Origin: Geminicoccaceae bacterium
GTDB taxonomy: Bacteria > Pseudomonadota > Alphaproteobacteria > Geminicoccales > Geminicoccaceae
DNA: 32,951 nucleotides
Assembly: GCA_025054575.1 (NCBI GenBank)
Contig: JANWZN010000019.1
Location: 1-32,951, forward strand
Reading direction: 5' to 3'
Shown: in pieces, positions 8,793 through 16,963 of the stretch
Layout of the letters: the number at the start of each line of letters is the position of its first letter
Position numbering within the stretch: the stretch's first letter is position 1
Made by a program: the position numbers and the translations under genes
The notes under the pieces: generated by a model
The model's database searches: none
What the model was told of the DNA's origin: nothing
The model's input: the letters and a program-made list of their open reading frames with translations, nothing else

Positions 8793-8836
8793 GCGCTCGC
8801 ACCGGTGACGCCGGTCGTGGACGGAACGGGGGCCGG

Positions 8837-11515
8837 ATGAGCAAGTGGGTCTACAGCTTCGGTCGCAACCGCTCGGAGGGTGCCGCCGGGATGAAGGCGC
8901 TGCTCGGCGGCAAGGGCGCCAATCTCGCCGAGATGGCGGCCCTGGGGCTGCCCGTGCCGCCCGGCTTCACGATCACGACCGAGGTCTGCGCCTTCTATTA
9001 CCGGCACGCCAAGAGCTATCCGCCCGAGCTCCGGGCCCAGGTCGCCGAGGCCTTGCGCGCGGTCGAGGCCGAGGTCGGCGCTCGCTTCGGCGATCCCGCA
9101 AGGCCGCTTCTGGTCTCGGTCCGCTCGGGCGCGCCGGTCTCGATGCCGGGCATGATGGACACGGTCCTCAATCTCGGCCTCAACGACCGCACGGTCGAGG
9201 GCCTGGCCGCGGCCAGCGACGATCGCCGCTTCGCCTTCGACAGCTATCGCCGCTTCATCCAGATGTACGGCGACGTCGTGCTCGGCATCGATCATTATCT
9301 CTTCGAGCAGCGGCTCGACGAGATCAAGCGCGAGCACGGCGTGCGCTTCGACAACGAGCTCGGCGCGCGCGCGCTCGCCGACCTCGTCGCGAGCTACAAG
9401 GAGCTCGTGCGCCGCGAACTCGGCCGCGACTTCCCGCAAGATCCCGAGGAGCAGCTCTGGGGTGCCATCGGCGCGGTGTTCGGCTCGTGGATGAACCAGC
9501 GCGCCCAGACCTATCGCAAGCTCCACAACATCGCGGCCGACATGGGCACGGCCGTCACCGTCCAGGCGATGGTGTTCGGCAACATGGGCGAGGACTGTGC
9601 CACGGGCGTGGCCTTCACCCGCAACCCCTCGACCGGCGAGCGCGCCTATTACGGCGAATATCTCGTCAACGCCCAGGGCGAGGACGTGGTCGCCGGCATC
9701 CGCACGCCGCAGCCCCTGACGCGCGCCATGGCCGAGGCCTCGGGCGGCGATCCCGAAGCCTCGATGGAGGCGCGCCTGCCGCACTCGTTCGCCGAGCTCG
9801 TGGCCGTCTTCGATCGGCTCGAGCGGCACTATCGCGACATGCAGGACATCGAGTTCACGGTCCAACGAGGCCGGCTCTACGTGCTGCAGACCCGGACCGG
9901 CAAGCGGACCGCGGCGGCCGCGCTCAAGATCGCGGTCGACATGGCCGAGGAGGGGCTCATCGATCGCGATCGGGCGCTGTTGCGCATCGACCCGATGGCG
10001 CTCGACCAGCTGTTGCATCCCACCCTCGATCCCAAGGCCGAGCGGCGGGTGATCGCCAAGGGTCTGCCGGCCTCGCCCGGTGCCGTCTCGGGCAAGGTCG
10101 TGATGAGCGCGGAAGAGGCCGAGCGCCTGGCGGGCCAGGGCGAGGCGGTCGTACTCGTCCGCATCGAGACCTCGCCCGACGACATCCACGGCATGCACGC
10201 CGCCCGCGGCATCCTGACCTCGCGCGGCGGCATGACGAGCCACGCCGCGGTCGTGGCGCGCGGCATGGGCAAGCCCTGCGTGTGCGGTGCGGGCGATCTC
10301 CTGATCTCCTACGAAGAGCAGGCCTTCACCGCGGGCGGGGTGCGGGTGCGAGCGGGCGAGGTGATCACGATCGACGGGTCCACGGGCGAGGTGATGCTCG
10401 GGGCGGTCAAGACGGTGGACCCGCAGCTCTCGGGCGACTTCGCGACGCTCATGGGCTGGGCGGACGCTGTCCGCCGGCTCAAGGTCCGGACCAACGCCGA
10501 AACCCCGCTCGATGCCCGCACCGCGGTCCGCTTCGGCTGCGAGGGCATCGGGCTCTGCCGGACCGAGCACATGTTCTTCCAGGAGGACCGGATCGTCGCG
10601 ATGCGCGAGATGATCCTCGCCGCCGATGCCGACGGCCGGCGCAAGGCGCTCGCCAAGATTTTGCCCATGCAGCGGGCCGATTTCGTGGCTCTGTTCGAGA
10701 TCATGGGGGCACGGCCGGTGACGATCCGGCTTCTGGATCCGCCCCTGCACGAGTTCCTGCCGCATTCGGAAAGCGAGATCGGCGAGGTCGCCGCCGCGGC
10801 CGGGGTCGAGCCCAGGGTCGTCCGCCGCCGCTTGAAGGAGCTCGAGGAAGCCAACCCGATGCTGGGCCTGCGCGGCTGCCGGCTCGGGATCGTCTATCCC
10901 GAGATCTACGAGATGCAGGTCCAGGCGATCGTCGAGGCCGCCCTCGAGGTCGAGGCGCGGACCGGGGCCGCCGTCGTCCCCGAGATCATGGTCCCGCTCG
11001 TGGGCTCGGCGCGCGAGCTCGAGCTCGTGGGCGAGCGGCTGCGCGCGGTGGCCGAGCGGGTGATGGCCGAGCGGGGCCGGCGGATCGACTATCTCGTCGG
11101 CACCATGATCGAGCTGCCGCGGGCGGCGCTGCGGGCCGGCGAGATCGCCCGCCACGCCGCCTTCTTCAGCTTCGGCACCAACGACCTCACGCAGATGACG
11201 CTCGGGCTCTCGCGCGACGATTCCGGTAAGTTCCTCGACGCCTATCTCGAGGCCGGAATCTTCGCGACCGACCCGTTCCGCTCGCTCGACATCGACGGCG
11301 TGGGCGAGCTCGTGCGGCTGGCCTGCGAACGCGGCCGCGACACCCGGCCCGATCTCAAGCTCGGGATCTGCGGCGAGCACGGCGGCGACCCGGCCTCGAT
11401 CGCCTTCTGCGAAGAGGTCGGCCTCGACTACGTCTCCTGCTCGCCCTATCGCGTGCCGATCGCCCGGCTCGCCGCCGCCCAGGCCGTGTTGCGACGGCGC
11501 GGCGCGCGCGCGTAG
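8837..11515 (+). CDS. ppdK: pyruvate, phosphate dikinase
   Basis: An 892-residue PPDK, which interconverts pyruvate, ATP and phosphate with PEP, AMP and pyrophosphate through a phosphohistidine. The N-terminal ATP-grasp domain starts GRNRSEG and contains GGKGANLAEMAALGLPVPPGF and SVRSGAPVSMPGMMDTVLNLG. The swivelling domain has the catalytic His469 in GGMTSHAAVVARGMGKPC. The C-terminal TIM-barrel PEP domain shows GCEGIGLCRTEHMF, NDLTQMTLGLSRDD and Cys845 in GICGEHGGDP. The start is ATG at 8837, just after a GGGGGCCGG stretch. Length and all key residues are normal. Placement after glyQS is one I associate with alphaproteobacteria. The enzyme could act in gluconeogenesis or in PPi-linked glycolysis, and sequence alone cannot say which. 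Confidence 0.97.
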   Translation: MSKWVYSFGRNRSEGAAGMKALLGGKGANLAEMAALGLPVPPGFTITTEVCAFYYRHAKSYPPELRAQVAEALRAVEAEVGARFGDPARPLLVSVRSGAPVSMPGMMDTVLNLGLNDRTVEGLAAASDDRRFAFDSYRRFIQMYGDVVLGIDHYLFEQRLDEIKREHGVRFDNELGARALADLVASYKELVRRELGRDFPQDPEEQLWGAIGAVFGSWMNQRAQTYRKLHNIAADMGTAVTVQAMVFGNMGEDCATGVAFTRNPSTGERAYYGEYLVNAQGEDVVAGIRTPQPLTRAMAEASGGDPEASMEARLPHSFAELVAVFDRLERHYRDMQDIEFTVQRGRLYVLQTRTGKRTAAAALKIAVDMAEEGLIDRDRALLRIDPMALDQLLHPTLDPKAERRVIAKGLPASPGAVSGKVVMSAEEAERLAGQGEAVVLVRIETSPDDIHGMHAARGILTSRGGMTSHAAVVARGMGKPCVCGAGDLLISYEEQAFTAGGVRVRAGEVITIDGSTGEVMLGAVKTVDPQLSGDFATLMGWADAVRRLKVRTNAETPLDARTAVRFGCEGIGLCRTEHMFFQEDRIVAMREMILAADADGRRKALAKILPMQRADFVALFEIMGARPVTIRLLDPPLHEFLPHSESEIGEVAAAAGVEPRVVRRRLKELEEANPMLGLRGCRLGIVYPEIYEMQVQAIVEAALEVEARTGAAVVPEIMVPLVGSARELELVGERLRAVAERVMAERGRRIDYLVGTMIELPRAALRAGEIARHAAFFSFGTNDLTQMTLGLSRDDSGKFLDAYLEAGIFATDPFRSLDIDGVGELVRLACERGRDTRPDLKLGICGEHGGDPASIAFCEEVGLDYVSCSPYRVPIARLAAAQAVLRRRGARA

Positions 11516-11523
11516 GGCAGGGG

Positions 11524-12447
11524 GTGAGCGAGCAAGCGGGGCCCGGACCGCTCGAGCGGGTCCGTGCGGGGGGCAAGGCAGCGCTCGCCCGGGCCTTGGC
11601 CCGGATCGAGGAGGCCGCCCGCGATCCGGCCACGGTCGCCCTGCTCGAAGCCGCGTGGGCGGCGCCGATCGGGCGCGCGATCGGGCTCACCGGCCCACCG
11701 GGGGTCGGCAAGTCGACCCTCGCTTCGGCCCTGATCGGGGCGTGGCGCGGGGCCGGCCGGACCGTGGCCGTGCTCGCGGTCGATCCCTCCTCGCGACGCA
11801 CCGGCGGGGCGCTTCTGGGCGATCGCACGCGGCTCGCGCTCGACCCGGAGGACGAGGGGCTCTTCGTCCGCTCGCTCGCGGCCCGCGACCGGCTGGGCGG
11901 GGTGGCCGCGCTCTGCTTCCCGATGCTCGTGCTGTTGCGGGCCCTCTACGAGCGGGTCCTGATCGAGACGGTGGGGGTGGGCCAGTCCGAGACCGAGGTG
12001 ATCGATCTGGCCGACCTCGTGCTCCTGGCGGTGCAACCCGCCTCGGGCGATTCGCTGCAGTTCTTGAAGGCCGGCATCGCCGAGATCCCCGACCTCGCGG
12101 TGGTGACCAAGGCCGATCTCGGCGCCCCGGCCGAGCGGACCGCGCGCGAGCTCGAGGCGGCGATGGCGCTCGTGACCCCGGCCGGCCAGACGCCGCCGCC
12201 CGTGCTGCTCGCAGCAGCCTCGAAAGGGCAGGGGATCGGGGCCCTCCTGGACGCGATCGAACAGCGGCTCGCCGCCCCCCTGCCGGCCTTGGCCGAACGC
12301 CGCACGGCCCAGGCCCGCCGCTGGCTCGAGGAAGAGGTCAAGGCCGAAGCGGCCCGCCGGGCGCTCGCCCGCCTGGCACCCCGGCTCGACGCCGCGGCCC
12401 GGCAGCCCTTCGCCGGGCTCGCGCGTCTTCTCGGCAGGCGGGTCTGA
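11524..12447 (+). CDS. meaB: MeaB/ArgK-family P-loop GTPase (methylmalonyl-CoA mutase chaperone)
   Basis: A 307-residue G3E GTPase of the MeaB type. These proteins gate cofactor loading and protect B12-dependent acyl-CoA mutases in the cytoplasm. The Walker A motif is GPPGVGKS (57-64), followed by the family-specific AVDPSSRRTGGALLGDRTR, the switch ETVGVGQSE and the base-specificity motif TKAD. The C-terminal helical arm (WLEEEVKAEAARRAL) is the dimerisation region. The GTG start at 11524 lies eight bases after the ppdK stop, so the gene is probably co-transcribed with ppdK. No mutase or epimerase gene is in the window, so the partner must be elsewhere. Human MMAA is homologous. An ArgK label is an old name without separate evidence here. 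Confidence 0.92.
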   Translation: MSEQAGPGPLERVRAGGKAALARALARIEEAARDPATVALLEAAWAAPIGRAIGLTGPPGVGKSTLASALIGAWRGAGRTVAVLAVDPSSRRTGGALLGDRTRLALDPEDEGLFVRSLAARDRLGGVAALCFPMLVLLRALYERVLIETVGVGQSETEVIDLADLVLLAVQPASGDSLQFLKAGIAEIPDLAVVTKADLGAPAERTARELEAAMALVTPAGQTPPPVLLAAASKGQGIGALLDAIEQRLAAPLPALAERRTAQARRWLEEEVKAEAARRALARLAPRLDAAARQPFAGLARLLGRRV

Positions 12448-12501
12448 CGCACCCCTCGATCGCTGTCGGCGGCCCGCGTCGAAGCGCGCAGGCCGCGCGT
12501 T

Positions 12502-12565
12502 CGCGAAAAAAGAGCGGCCGCCGCCGGGGAGGAGGAGGGGGTCGGACGAGGGTGGCGGCGGCCGC
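12502..12565 (-). terminator. intrinsic terminator for the minus-strand ygfZ transcript
   Basis: A perfect 12-bp inverted repeat (GCGGCCGCCGCC at 12514-12525 and its complement at 12554-12565) encloses a 28-base purine-rich loop. Read on the minus strand, the stem is followed by CTCTTTTTTCGCGAA, i.e. a six-T run at 12506-12511. This is the form of a Rho-independent terminator for the transcript that ends after ygfZ. On the plus strand no T-run follows, so it would serve meaB only as an RNA 3' hairpin. The rest of the gap 12448-12644 holds nothing else I can support. The loop is longer than usual, which is the main doubt. Confidence 0.6.
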
Positions 12566-12644
12566 GAGCAGGAGGAGGCAGGAGAGCGATGACCGGGACC
12601 GCATCGCGGCCCCGCGTTCCTTTTATTGGGCTCTACCCCCTATG

Positions 12645-13541
12645 TCAAGGATCAATTTCCTCTCTCAACCAGGCGGGCAGGACCGGCTCCAGCGTAGCCC
12701 CGTCGGCCGTCAAAGGTCCGCCACCGAGTGCCTCGAGCCGCACGAGTGCCAGCGCCCGCCCGTCGAGGCCGCTGCGCACTTCGCCCACCTCGCGCTCGCC
12801 CTGGCGGACGGGGGTGCCGGGCGGCGGCAGCGGACCCGTCACGCGCACCGGCACGAGCCGCTTCTTGACGAGGCCGCGATGCTCCATGCGCGCGGTGAGC
12901 TCCTGGCCCACGAAGCAGCCCTTGTCGAAGGAGATCGCATCGAGCGCGTCGAGATCGGCTTCGAGCGGCAGGGCCTTTTGCGGCGGCAGATCGATCGCAC
13001 CCTCGGGCACGCCGAGCTCGAGCCGGTGGCGCTCGTAGGCCGCCGGCTCGCCGAGCACGAGCCCGTGCCGGGCGAGGAAGCGGTCGAGCGCTTCGCGGCG
13101 CACGAGGCCGCGCACGCCCATGGCCGCGAGCCGCGGGTCGACGAACAGGATCGCATCCTCGAGCGCGCGACAGGCGCCGCGCTCGAGCGGGAGCTCGAAG
13201 CGCTCGGCCGCGGCCGGGTCCGGCAGCGCGACGACCGTCCACGCCGTGCTCCGATCGGCGATCTCGACCGCCGCCCGCAGCCGGTAGAAGGCGAGCCGGC
13301 GGGCCAGCTCCTCGCAGCGCGCGCGCTCGGCCTCGAGCAGGATCCGAGCACCGTCGGCGACCATCGCGAACTCGAACAGGCAGCGCCCCTGCGGGGTCAG
13401 GAGTGCCGCCCAGAGCGCACGGTCGGCGGCCAGCTTGCGCACGTCGTTGGTGACGAGCCCCTGCAGGAAGCTGCGCGCGTCCGCGCCGTCGACCTCGAGC
13501 ACAGCGCGTCCTTCGAGTGGCACGAGCTCCAACAACCTCAT
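12645..13541 (-). CDS. ygfZ: YgfZ/GcvT-like folate-binding protein (Fe-S cluster maturation)
   Basis: A 298-residue relative of the glycine-cleavage T protein of the YgfZ/IBA57 group, which supports maturation or repair of certain [4Fe-4S] enzymes. The defining motif is KGCFVGQE (207-214), preceded by AISFDKG and followed by LTARMEHRG. The N-terminal DARSFLQGLVTNDV and LLTPQGRCLFEF blocks are also characteristic. I place the start at ATG 13541, with GGAG eight bases upstream; an in-frame ATG at 13562 lies inside a 14-bp tandem repeat and has no proper spacing. The gene stands about 200 bases downstream of the aap operon on the same strand and is followed by the terminator at 12502-12565, so it is probably a separate unit. 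Confidence 0.88.
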   Translation of the reverse strand: MRLLELVPLEGRAVLEVDGADARSFLQGLVTNDVRKLAADRALWAALLTPQGRCLFEFAMVADGARILLEAERARCEELARRLAFYRLRAAVEIADRSTAWTVVALPDPAAAERFELPLERGACRALEDAILFVDPRLAAMGVRGLVRREALDRFLARHGLVLGEPAAYERHRLELGVPEGAIDLPPQKALPLEADLDALDAISFDKGCFVGQELTARMEHRGLVKKRLVPVRVTGPLPPPGTPVRQGEREVGEVRSGLDGRALALVRLEALGGGPLTADGATLEPVLPAWLREEIDP

Positions 13542-13546
13542 CGCCG

Positions 13547-13585
13547 ATGCTCCGGGGCCCATGCTCCGGGGCCCATGCTCCGGGC
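13547..13585. repeat. 14-bp tandem repeat in the ygfZ leader
   Basis: The unit ATGCTCCGGGGCCC (plus-strand reading) occurs twice exactly at 13547-13560 and 13561-13574, and a third copy is started at 13575 and matches for ten bases before diverging. It lies 6 to 45 bases upstream of the ygfZ start codon. Each unit, read on the minus strand, brings a CCGGAGCAT element, meaning a Shine-Dalgarno-like GGAG and an ATG. Copy number could therefore change the leader or the N-terminus. Confidence 0.9.
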
Positions 13586-13705
13586 CGTCGCTGTCGCGAC
13601 CATAGCAGCTAAGCGCCGGACGCGCGCCGCCAAGGCGCACCCGCGGCTCGGCCGATCGGATAAGATTTGTTATGGAAAGAGCTCGGCCGACACGGAGCGA
13701 ACGTA

Positions 13706-13727
13706 GCGCCGCGACGGCCGGCGGCGC
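13706..13727 (-). terminator. possible 3' hairpin of the aap operon
   Basis: GCGCCGC (13706-13712) and GCGGCGC (13721-13727) can form a 7-bp GC stem with an 8-base loop, 15 bases beyond the aapP stop on the minus strand. No T-run follows, so it would be a weak terminator or an RNA-end stabiliser. Such short GC stems arise often by chance at this base composition. The rest of the 13586-13741 gap contains a short AT-rich patch at 13660-13678 that may hold the ygfZ promoter, but I cannot define its boxes. Confidence 0.3.
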
Positions 13728-13741
13728 GCCCGCCCGTGCGG

Positions 13742-14497
13742 TCAATGCGACAGGATCTGGCTCAAGAACAGCCGCGTGCGGTCCGACTTCGGGTTCGTGA
13801 AGAACTCTTCGGGTGGTGCCACCTCGACGATCTCGCCCTTGTCCATGAAGACCACGAAGTCGGCGACCGACTTGGCGAAGCCCATCTCGTGGGTGACGAC
13901 CATCATCGTCATGCCCTCGTTGGCGAGCTCGATCATGACGTCGAGCACTTCTTTGACCATTTCGGGGTCGAGGGCCGAGGTCGGCTCGTCGAACAGCATG
14001 ATCTTGGGCTTCATGCAGAGGGCCCGCGCGATCGCCACCCGCTGCTGCTGGCCGCCGCTGAGCTGGCCGGGATATTTCTTGGCTTGCTCGGGAATCTTCA
14101 CCCGCTCGAGGAAGAACATCGCGGTCTCCTCGGCTTCCTTGCGCGGGATCCGGCGCACCCACATCGGTGCGAGCGTGAGGTTCTCGAGCACGGTCAGATG
14201 CGGGAACAGATTGAAGTGCTGGAAGACCATGCCGACCTCGCGGCGGATGGCATCGACGTTCTTGACGTCGGAGGTGAGCTCGATCCCGTCGACCACGATC
14301 CGCCCGCGCTGATGCTCCTCGAGCCGGTTGATGCAGCGGATCATGGTCGACTTGCCCGAGCCCGAGGGGCCGCAGACCACGACCTTCTGGCCTTTCTCGA
14401 CCTCGAGGTTGATCGCCTTGAGGACGTGGAAGTCCCCGAACCATTTGTGGACGTCCTCGAGCCGGATCATCGCCCCGCCTTCGCCGCTCCGAGCCAT
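13742..14497 (-). CDS. aapP: general L-amino acid ABC transporter, ATP-binding protein
   Basis: A 251-residue cytoplasmic ATPase that powers uptake through the AapQM channel. The Walker A motif is GPSGSGKS (43-50), the Q-loop lies in [11 protein letters not shown], the ABC signature is LSGGQ (146-150), and Walker B is IMLFDEP (166-172), followed by the switch His in VVTHEMGFA. The sequence matches the polar amino-acid (GlnQ/AapP) group closely, including [14 protein letters not shown]. Two starts are possible: ATG 14497, which has GAGG too close, and ATG 14470, which gives [12 protein letters not shown] with AAGG at a better distance. It is the last gene of the aap operon, 64 bases after aapM. 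Confidence 0.94.
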   Translation of the reverse strand: MARSGEGGAMIRLEDVHKWFGDFHVLKAINLEVEKGQKVVVCGPSGSGKSTMIRCINRLEEHQRGRIVVDGIELTSDVKNVDAIRREVGMVFQHFNLFPHLTVLENLTLAPMWVRRIPRKEAEETAMFFLERVKIPEQAKKYPGQLSGGQQQRVAIARALCMKPKIMLFDEPTSALDPEMVKEVLDVMIELANEGMTMMVVTHEMGFAKSVADFVVFMDKGEIVEVAPPEEFFTNPKSDRTRLFLSQILSH

Positions 14498-14561
14498 CCT
14501 CGTCGATCCCGATCCTCGCGTCCTGTTGCCGGTGCCGCCGCTGCGGCCGGGGCCAGCGCGC

Positions 14562-15701
14562 TCAGCGATGGTGGCCGCGGGCGAGCTTGCGCTCGAGCGC
14601 CATGCTGTAGCGCGACATGCCGAAGCAGAAGATCCAGAAGCCGGCCGCCGCGATCAGGTAGGTCTCGGTCGCGAGACCGAGCCATTGCGGATCCTTGACG
14701 ATCAACTGCGCCATGCCGAGGAGATCGTAGAGGCCGATGATCAGCACGAGGGCCGTGTCCTTGAACAGGCCGATGAAGGTGTTGACGATCCCCGGGATGA
14801 CCAGGCGCAGTGCTTGCGGCAGGATCACGAGCCCCATCATCTTCCAATAGCCGAGGCCGAGGGCCGCGGCCGCCTCGTACTGGCCCTTGGGGATCGCCTG
14901 CAGCCCGCCGCGCACGACCTCGGCCATGTACGCGGCCGAGAACAAGGAGACGCCCACGAGTGCCCGCAACAGCTTGTCGAAGGTCACACCCTCGGGGAGG
15001 AACAAGGGCAGCATCACGGACGCCATGAAAAGGACGGTCACGAGCGGCACGCCGCGGACGAGCTCGATGAAGGCGACCGAGAGCGCCTTGATGACCGGCA
15101 GCTTCGCCCGCCGGCCCAGTGCGAGAAGGATGCCGAGCGGCAGCGAGGCGGTGATGCCGACCCCGGCGATCACGAGCGTCAAGAACAGCCCGCCCCAGAG
15201 CGCCGTCTCGACCACCGGCAGCCCGAACCAGCCCCCGTAGAAGAGCGCGTAGGCGATCGGCGGATAGAGGAGAATGAGCGCCGCGGCGTAGAGGAGCTTG
15301 TTGAGCTGGATCTTGAGGAAGAGCGGCACCATCGCGACCAACAGCATCGCGATCGCGAGATCGATCCGCCAGCGCTGGTCGACCGGATAGAGGCCGTAGA
15401 CATACTGACCGAAGCGGGCCCGCAGCAACGCCCAGCAGGCACCGCGAGCGGGTGCGTCGGCCGTGCCGGCGGCGCGGAACGCCGCCTCGCAGTCCTGCTT
15501 GCTCTCCGCCGACCAGACCGCGTTCAAGACCGCCCATTCGAAGGCCGGAACGAGCGTGACCCAGAGCAGATAGAGGATGAGGATCGTGAGCAGGCTGTTG
15601 AGCGGCGAGTTGAACAAGTTGCGCCGCAGCCAACCGAGGGCACCCAGCCGCTCGCTCGCGGGCGGCGGCAGGGAAGGTACGCTCGTCGCGGTCACCGCCA
15701 C
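14562..15701 (-). CDS. aapM: general L-amino acid ABC transporter, permease AapM
   Basis: A 379-residue inner-membrane permease of the polar amino-acid (HisM/AapM) family. A long N-terminal part has two hydrophobic segments separated by a periplasmic stretch with two cysteines, and the core has the permease domain with the EAA-type loop [23 protein letters not shown], which contacts the ATPase. The extended N-terminus is normal for AapM and distinguishes it from HisM. The start is GTG at 15701, three bases after the aapQ stop, so it depends on translational coupling. It pairs with AapQ to form the translocation channel. Confidence 0.93.
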   Translation of the reverse strand: MAVTATSVPSLPPPASERLGALGWLRRNLFNSPLNSLLTILILYLLWVTLVPAFEWAVLNAVWSAESKQDCEAAFRAAGTADAPARGACWALLRARFGQYVYGLYPVDQRWRIDLAIAMLLVAMVPLFLKIQLNKLLYAAALILLYPPIAYALFYGGWFGLPVVETALWGGLFLTLVIAGVGITASLPLGILLALGRRAKLPVIKALSVAFIELVRGVPLVTVLFMASVMLPLFLPEGVTFDKLLRALVGVSLFSAAYMAEVVRGGLQAIPKGQYEAAAALGLGYWKMMGLVILPQALRLVIPGIVNTFIGLFKDTALVLIIGLYDLLGMAQLIVKDPQWLGLATETYLIAAAGFWIFCFGMSRYSMALERKLARGHHR

Positions 15702-15704
15702 GGC

Positions 15705-16895
15705 TCAGCGCTCCACCAGCGCCATCTTGGCGTTGTACCAGTTCATGAAGGCCGAGATCGCGAGGCTGAACGAGAGATAGACCGCCATCGTGATCGCGAT
15801 CACCTCGACCGCCTGGCCGGTCTGGTTGTTGATCGTCCCGGCCATGTTGAAGAAATCGGGGTAGCCGATCGCCACGCCCAAGGAGCTGTTCTTGGTGAGG
15901 TTGAGATATTGGCTGGTCTGCGGCGGGATGATCACCCGCAACGCTTGCGGAATGACGACGAGCCGCAGCGTCTGGTTGGGCTTGAGCCCGAGCGCGCCCG
16001 CGGCCTCGAGCTGCCCCTTGCCGACCGAGAGGATGCCCGAGCGAACGATCTCGGCCAAGAACGCTCCGGTATAGACCGAGAGCCCGAGCACGAGCGCCAA
16101 GAATTCGGGCAACAGCACGAGCCCGCCCTCGAGGCGGAAGCGGGTCAGCCGCGGATATTCGAACGCGATCGGCCCGCCCAGGGCCAGATGCGTTGCGAGC
16201 GGCAGGCCGATCAAAATCGAAAGCCCGACCCAGAAGGTGGGGAACGGCCGGCCCGTGGCCTCGCGACGCCGCTTGGCCCAGCGCGCCAAGAGCACGACCC
16301 CCACGATCGCGAGCAGGAGCGCCAAGAGCTCGAAGATCGCCCCCGCCTCGAAGATCGGCTTGGGCAGAAAGAGGCCGCGGACGTTGAGATAGCCGATGCC
16401 GAGGACCTCGAGGCTGTCGCGCGGGCCCGGCAGGGCGCCGAGCACGACCACGTACCAAAAGATGAGCTGCAGGAGCAACGGGACGTTGCGGATGACCTCG
16501 ATATAGACGAGCGCGAGCCGTGCCACGAGCCAGTTCGAGGACAGCCGCGCGATGCCCATGACGAAGCCGATGAGCGTGGCGAGGACGATGCCGACGAGGG
16601 CCACGTAGAGCGTGTTCAAGAGCCCGACGACGAACGCCCGGCCGTAGGTCGAGCGATCGGAGGCGAAGTCGATCAGCGCTTGCGAGACGTCGAAGCCGGC
16701 GAGCCGGCCGAGGAAGTCGAAGCCCGACGCGACCCCGAGGCGCTCGCGGTTGACGATGGTGTTGTGAACGAGATAGGCGCCGCCGGCGATCACGAGCGCC
16801 AGCACGATCGCCTGGGCCAAGAGGCCGCGCACGCGCGGATCGCGCCACGGTGCGCCTCGAGGCGCTGCGTCGCCGGGGTCCGCCCGCGTGGCCAT
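15705..16895 (-). CDS. aapQ: general L-amino acid ABC transporter, permease AapQ
   Basis: A 396-residue inner-membrane permease, the first permease of the aap system. The N-terminal part has a hydrophobic segment (LLAQAIVLALVIAGGAYLV), then a soluble loop containing FDFLGRLAGFDVSQALIDF, then the conserved permease core with the EAA loop EIVRSGILSVGKGQLEAAGALGL. PQTSQYLNLTKNSSLGVAIGY is a strong AapQ signature. The ATG at 16895 has GGGAGG eight bases upstream. The gene follows aapJ after a 68-base gap that contains a perfect hairpin. With AapM it moves a broad range of L-amino acids, as known for the rhizobial system; the actual substrate range here is inferred. Confidence 0.93.
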   Translation of the reverse strand: MATRADPGDAAPRGAPWRDPRVRGLLAQAIVLALVIAGGAYLVHNTIVNRERLGVASGFDFLGRLAGFDVSQALIDFASDRSTYGRAFVVGLLNTLYVALVGIVLATLIGFVMGIARLSSNWLVARLALVYIEVIRNVPLLLQLIFWYVVVLGALPGPRDSLEVLGIGYLNVRGLFLPKPIFEAGAIFELLALLLAIVGVVLLARWAKRRREATGRPFPTFWVGLSILIGLPLATHLALGGPIAFEYPRLTRFRLEGGLVLLPEFLALVLGLSVYTGAFLAEIVRSGILSVGKGQLEAAGALGLKPNQTLRLVVIPQALRVIIPPQTSQYLNLTKNSSLGVAIGYPDFFNMAGTINNQTGQAVEVIAITMAVYLSFSLAISAFMNWYNAKMALVER

Positions 16896-16921
16896 GCCCT
16901 CGCCTCCCGGTCAGAACCGGC

Positions 16922-16952
16922 GGGGACCGCCCGCTTCCGCCGGGCGGTCCCC
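16922..16952 (-). promoter_or_regulatory. intercistronic hairpin between aapJ and aapQ
   Basis: GGGGACCGCCCG at 16922-16933 and its exact complement at 16941-16952 form a 12-bp stem with a 7-base loop, the strongest short-loop stem in the window. It lies 11 bases past the aapJ stop in the direction of transcription. No T-run follows on the minus strand, so it is unlikely to be a full terminator. A hairpin here would be expected to protect the aapJ message from 3' exonucleases and give more binding protein than permease, as known for other periplasmic-transporter operons. Confidence 0.65.
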
Positions 16953-16963
16953 CTTGCTACGGC

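Noticed and set aside
8441-11380. A 979-codon minus-strand frame antisense to ppdK.
   Set aside because: PPDK motifs and the catalytic His and Cys are on the plus strand; the reverse frame has no recognisable domain.
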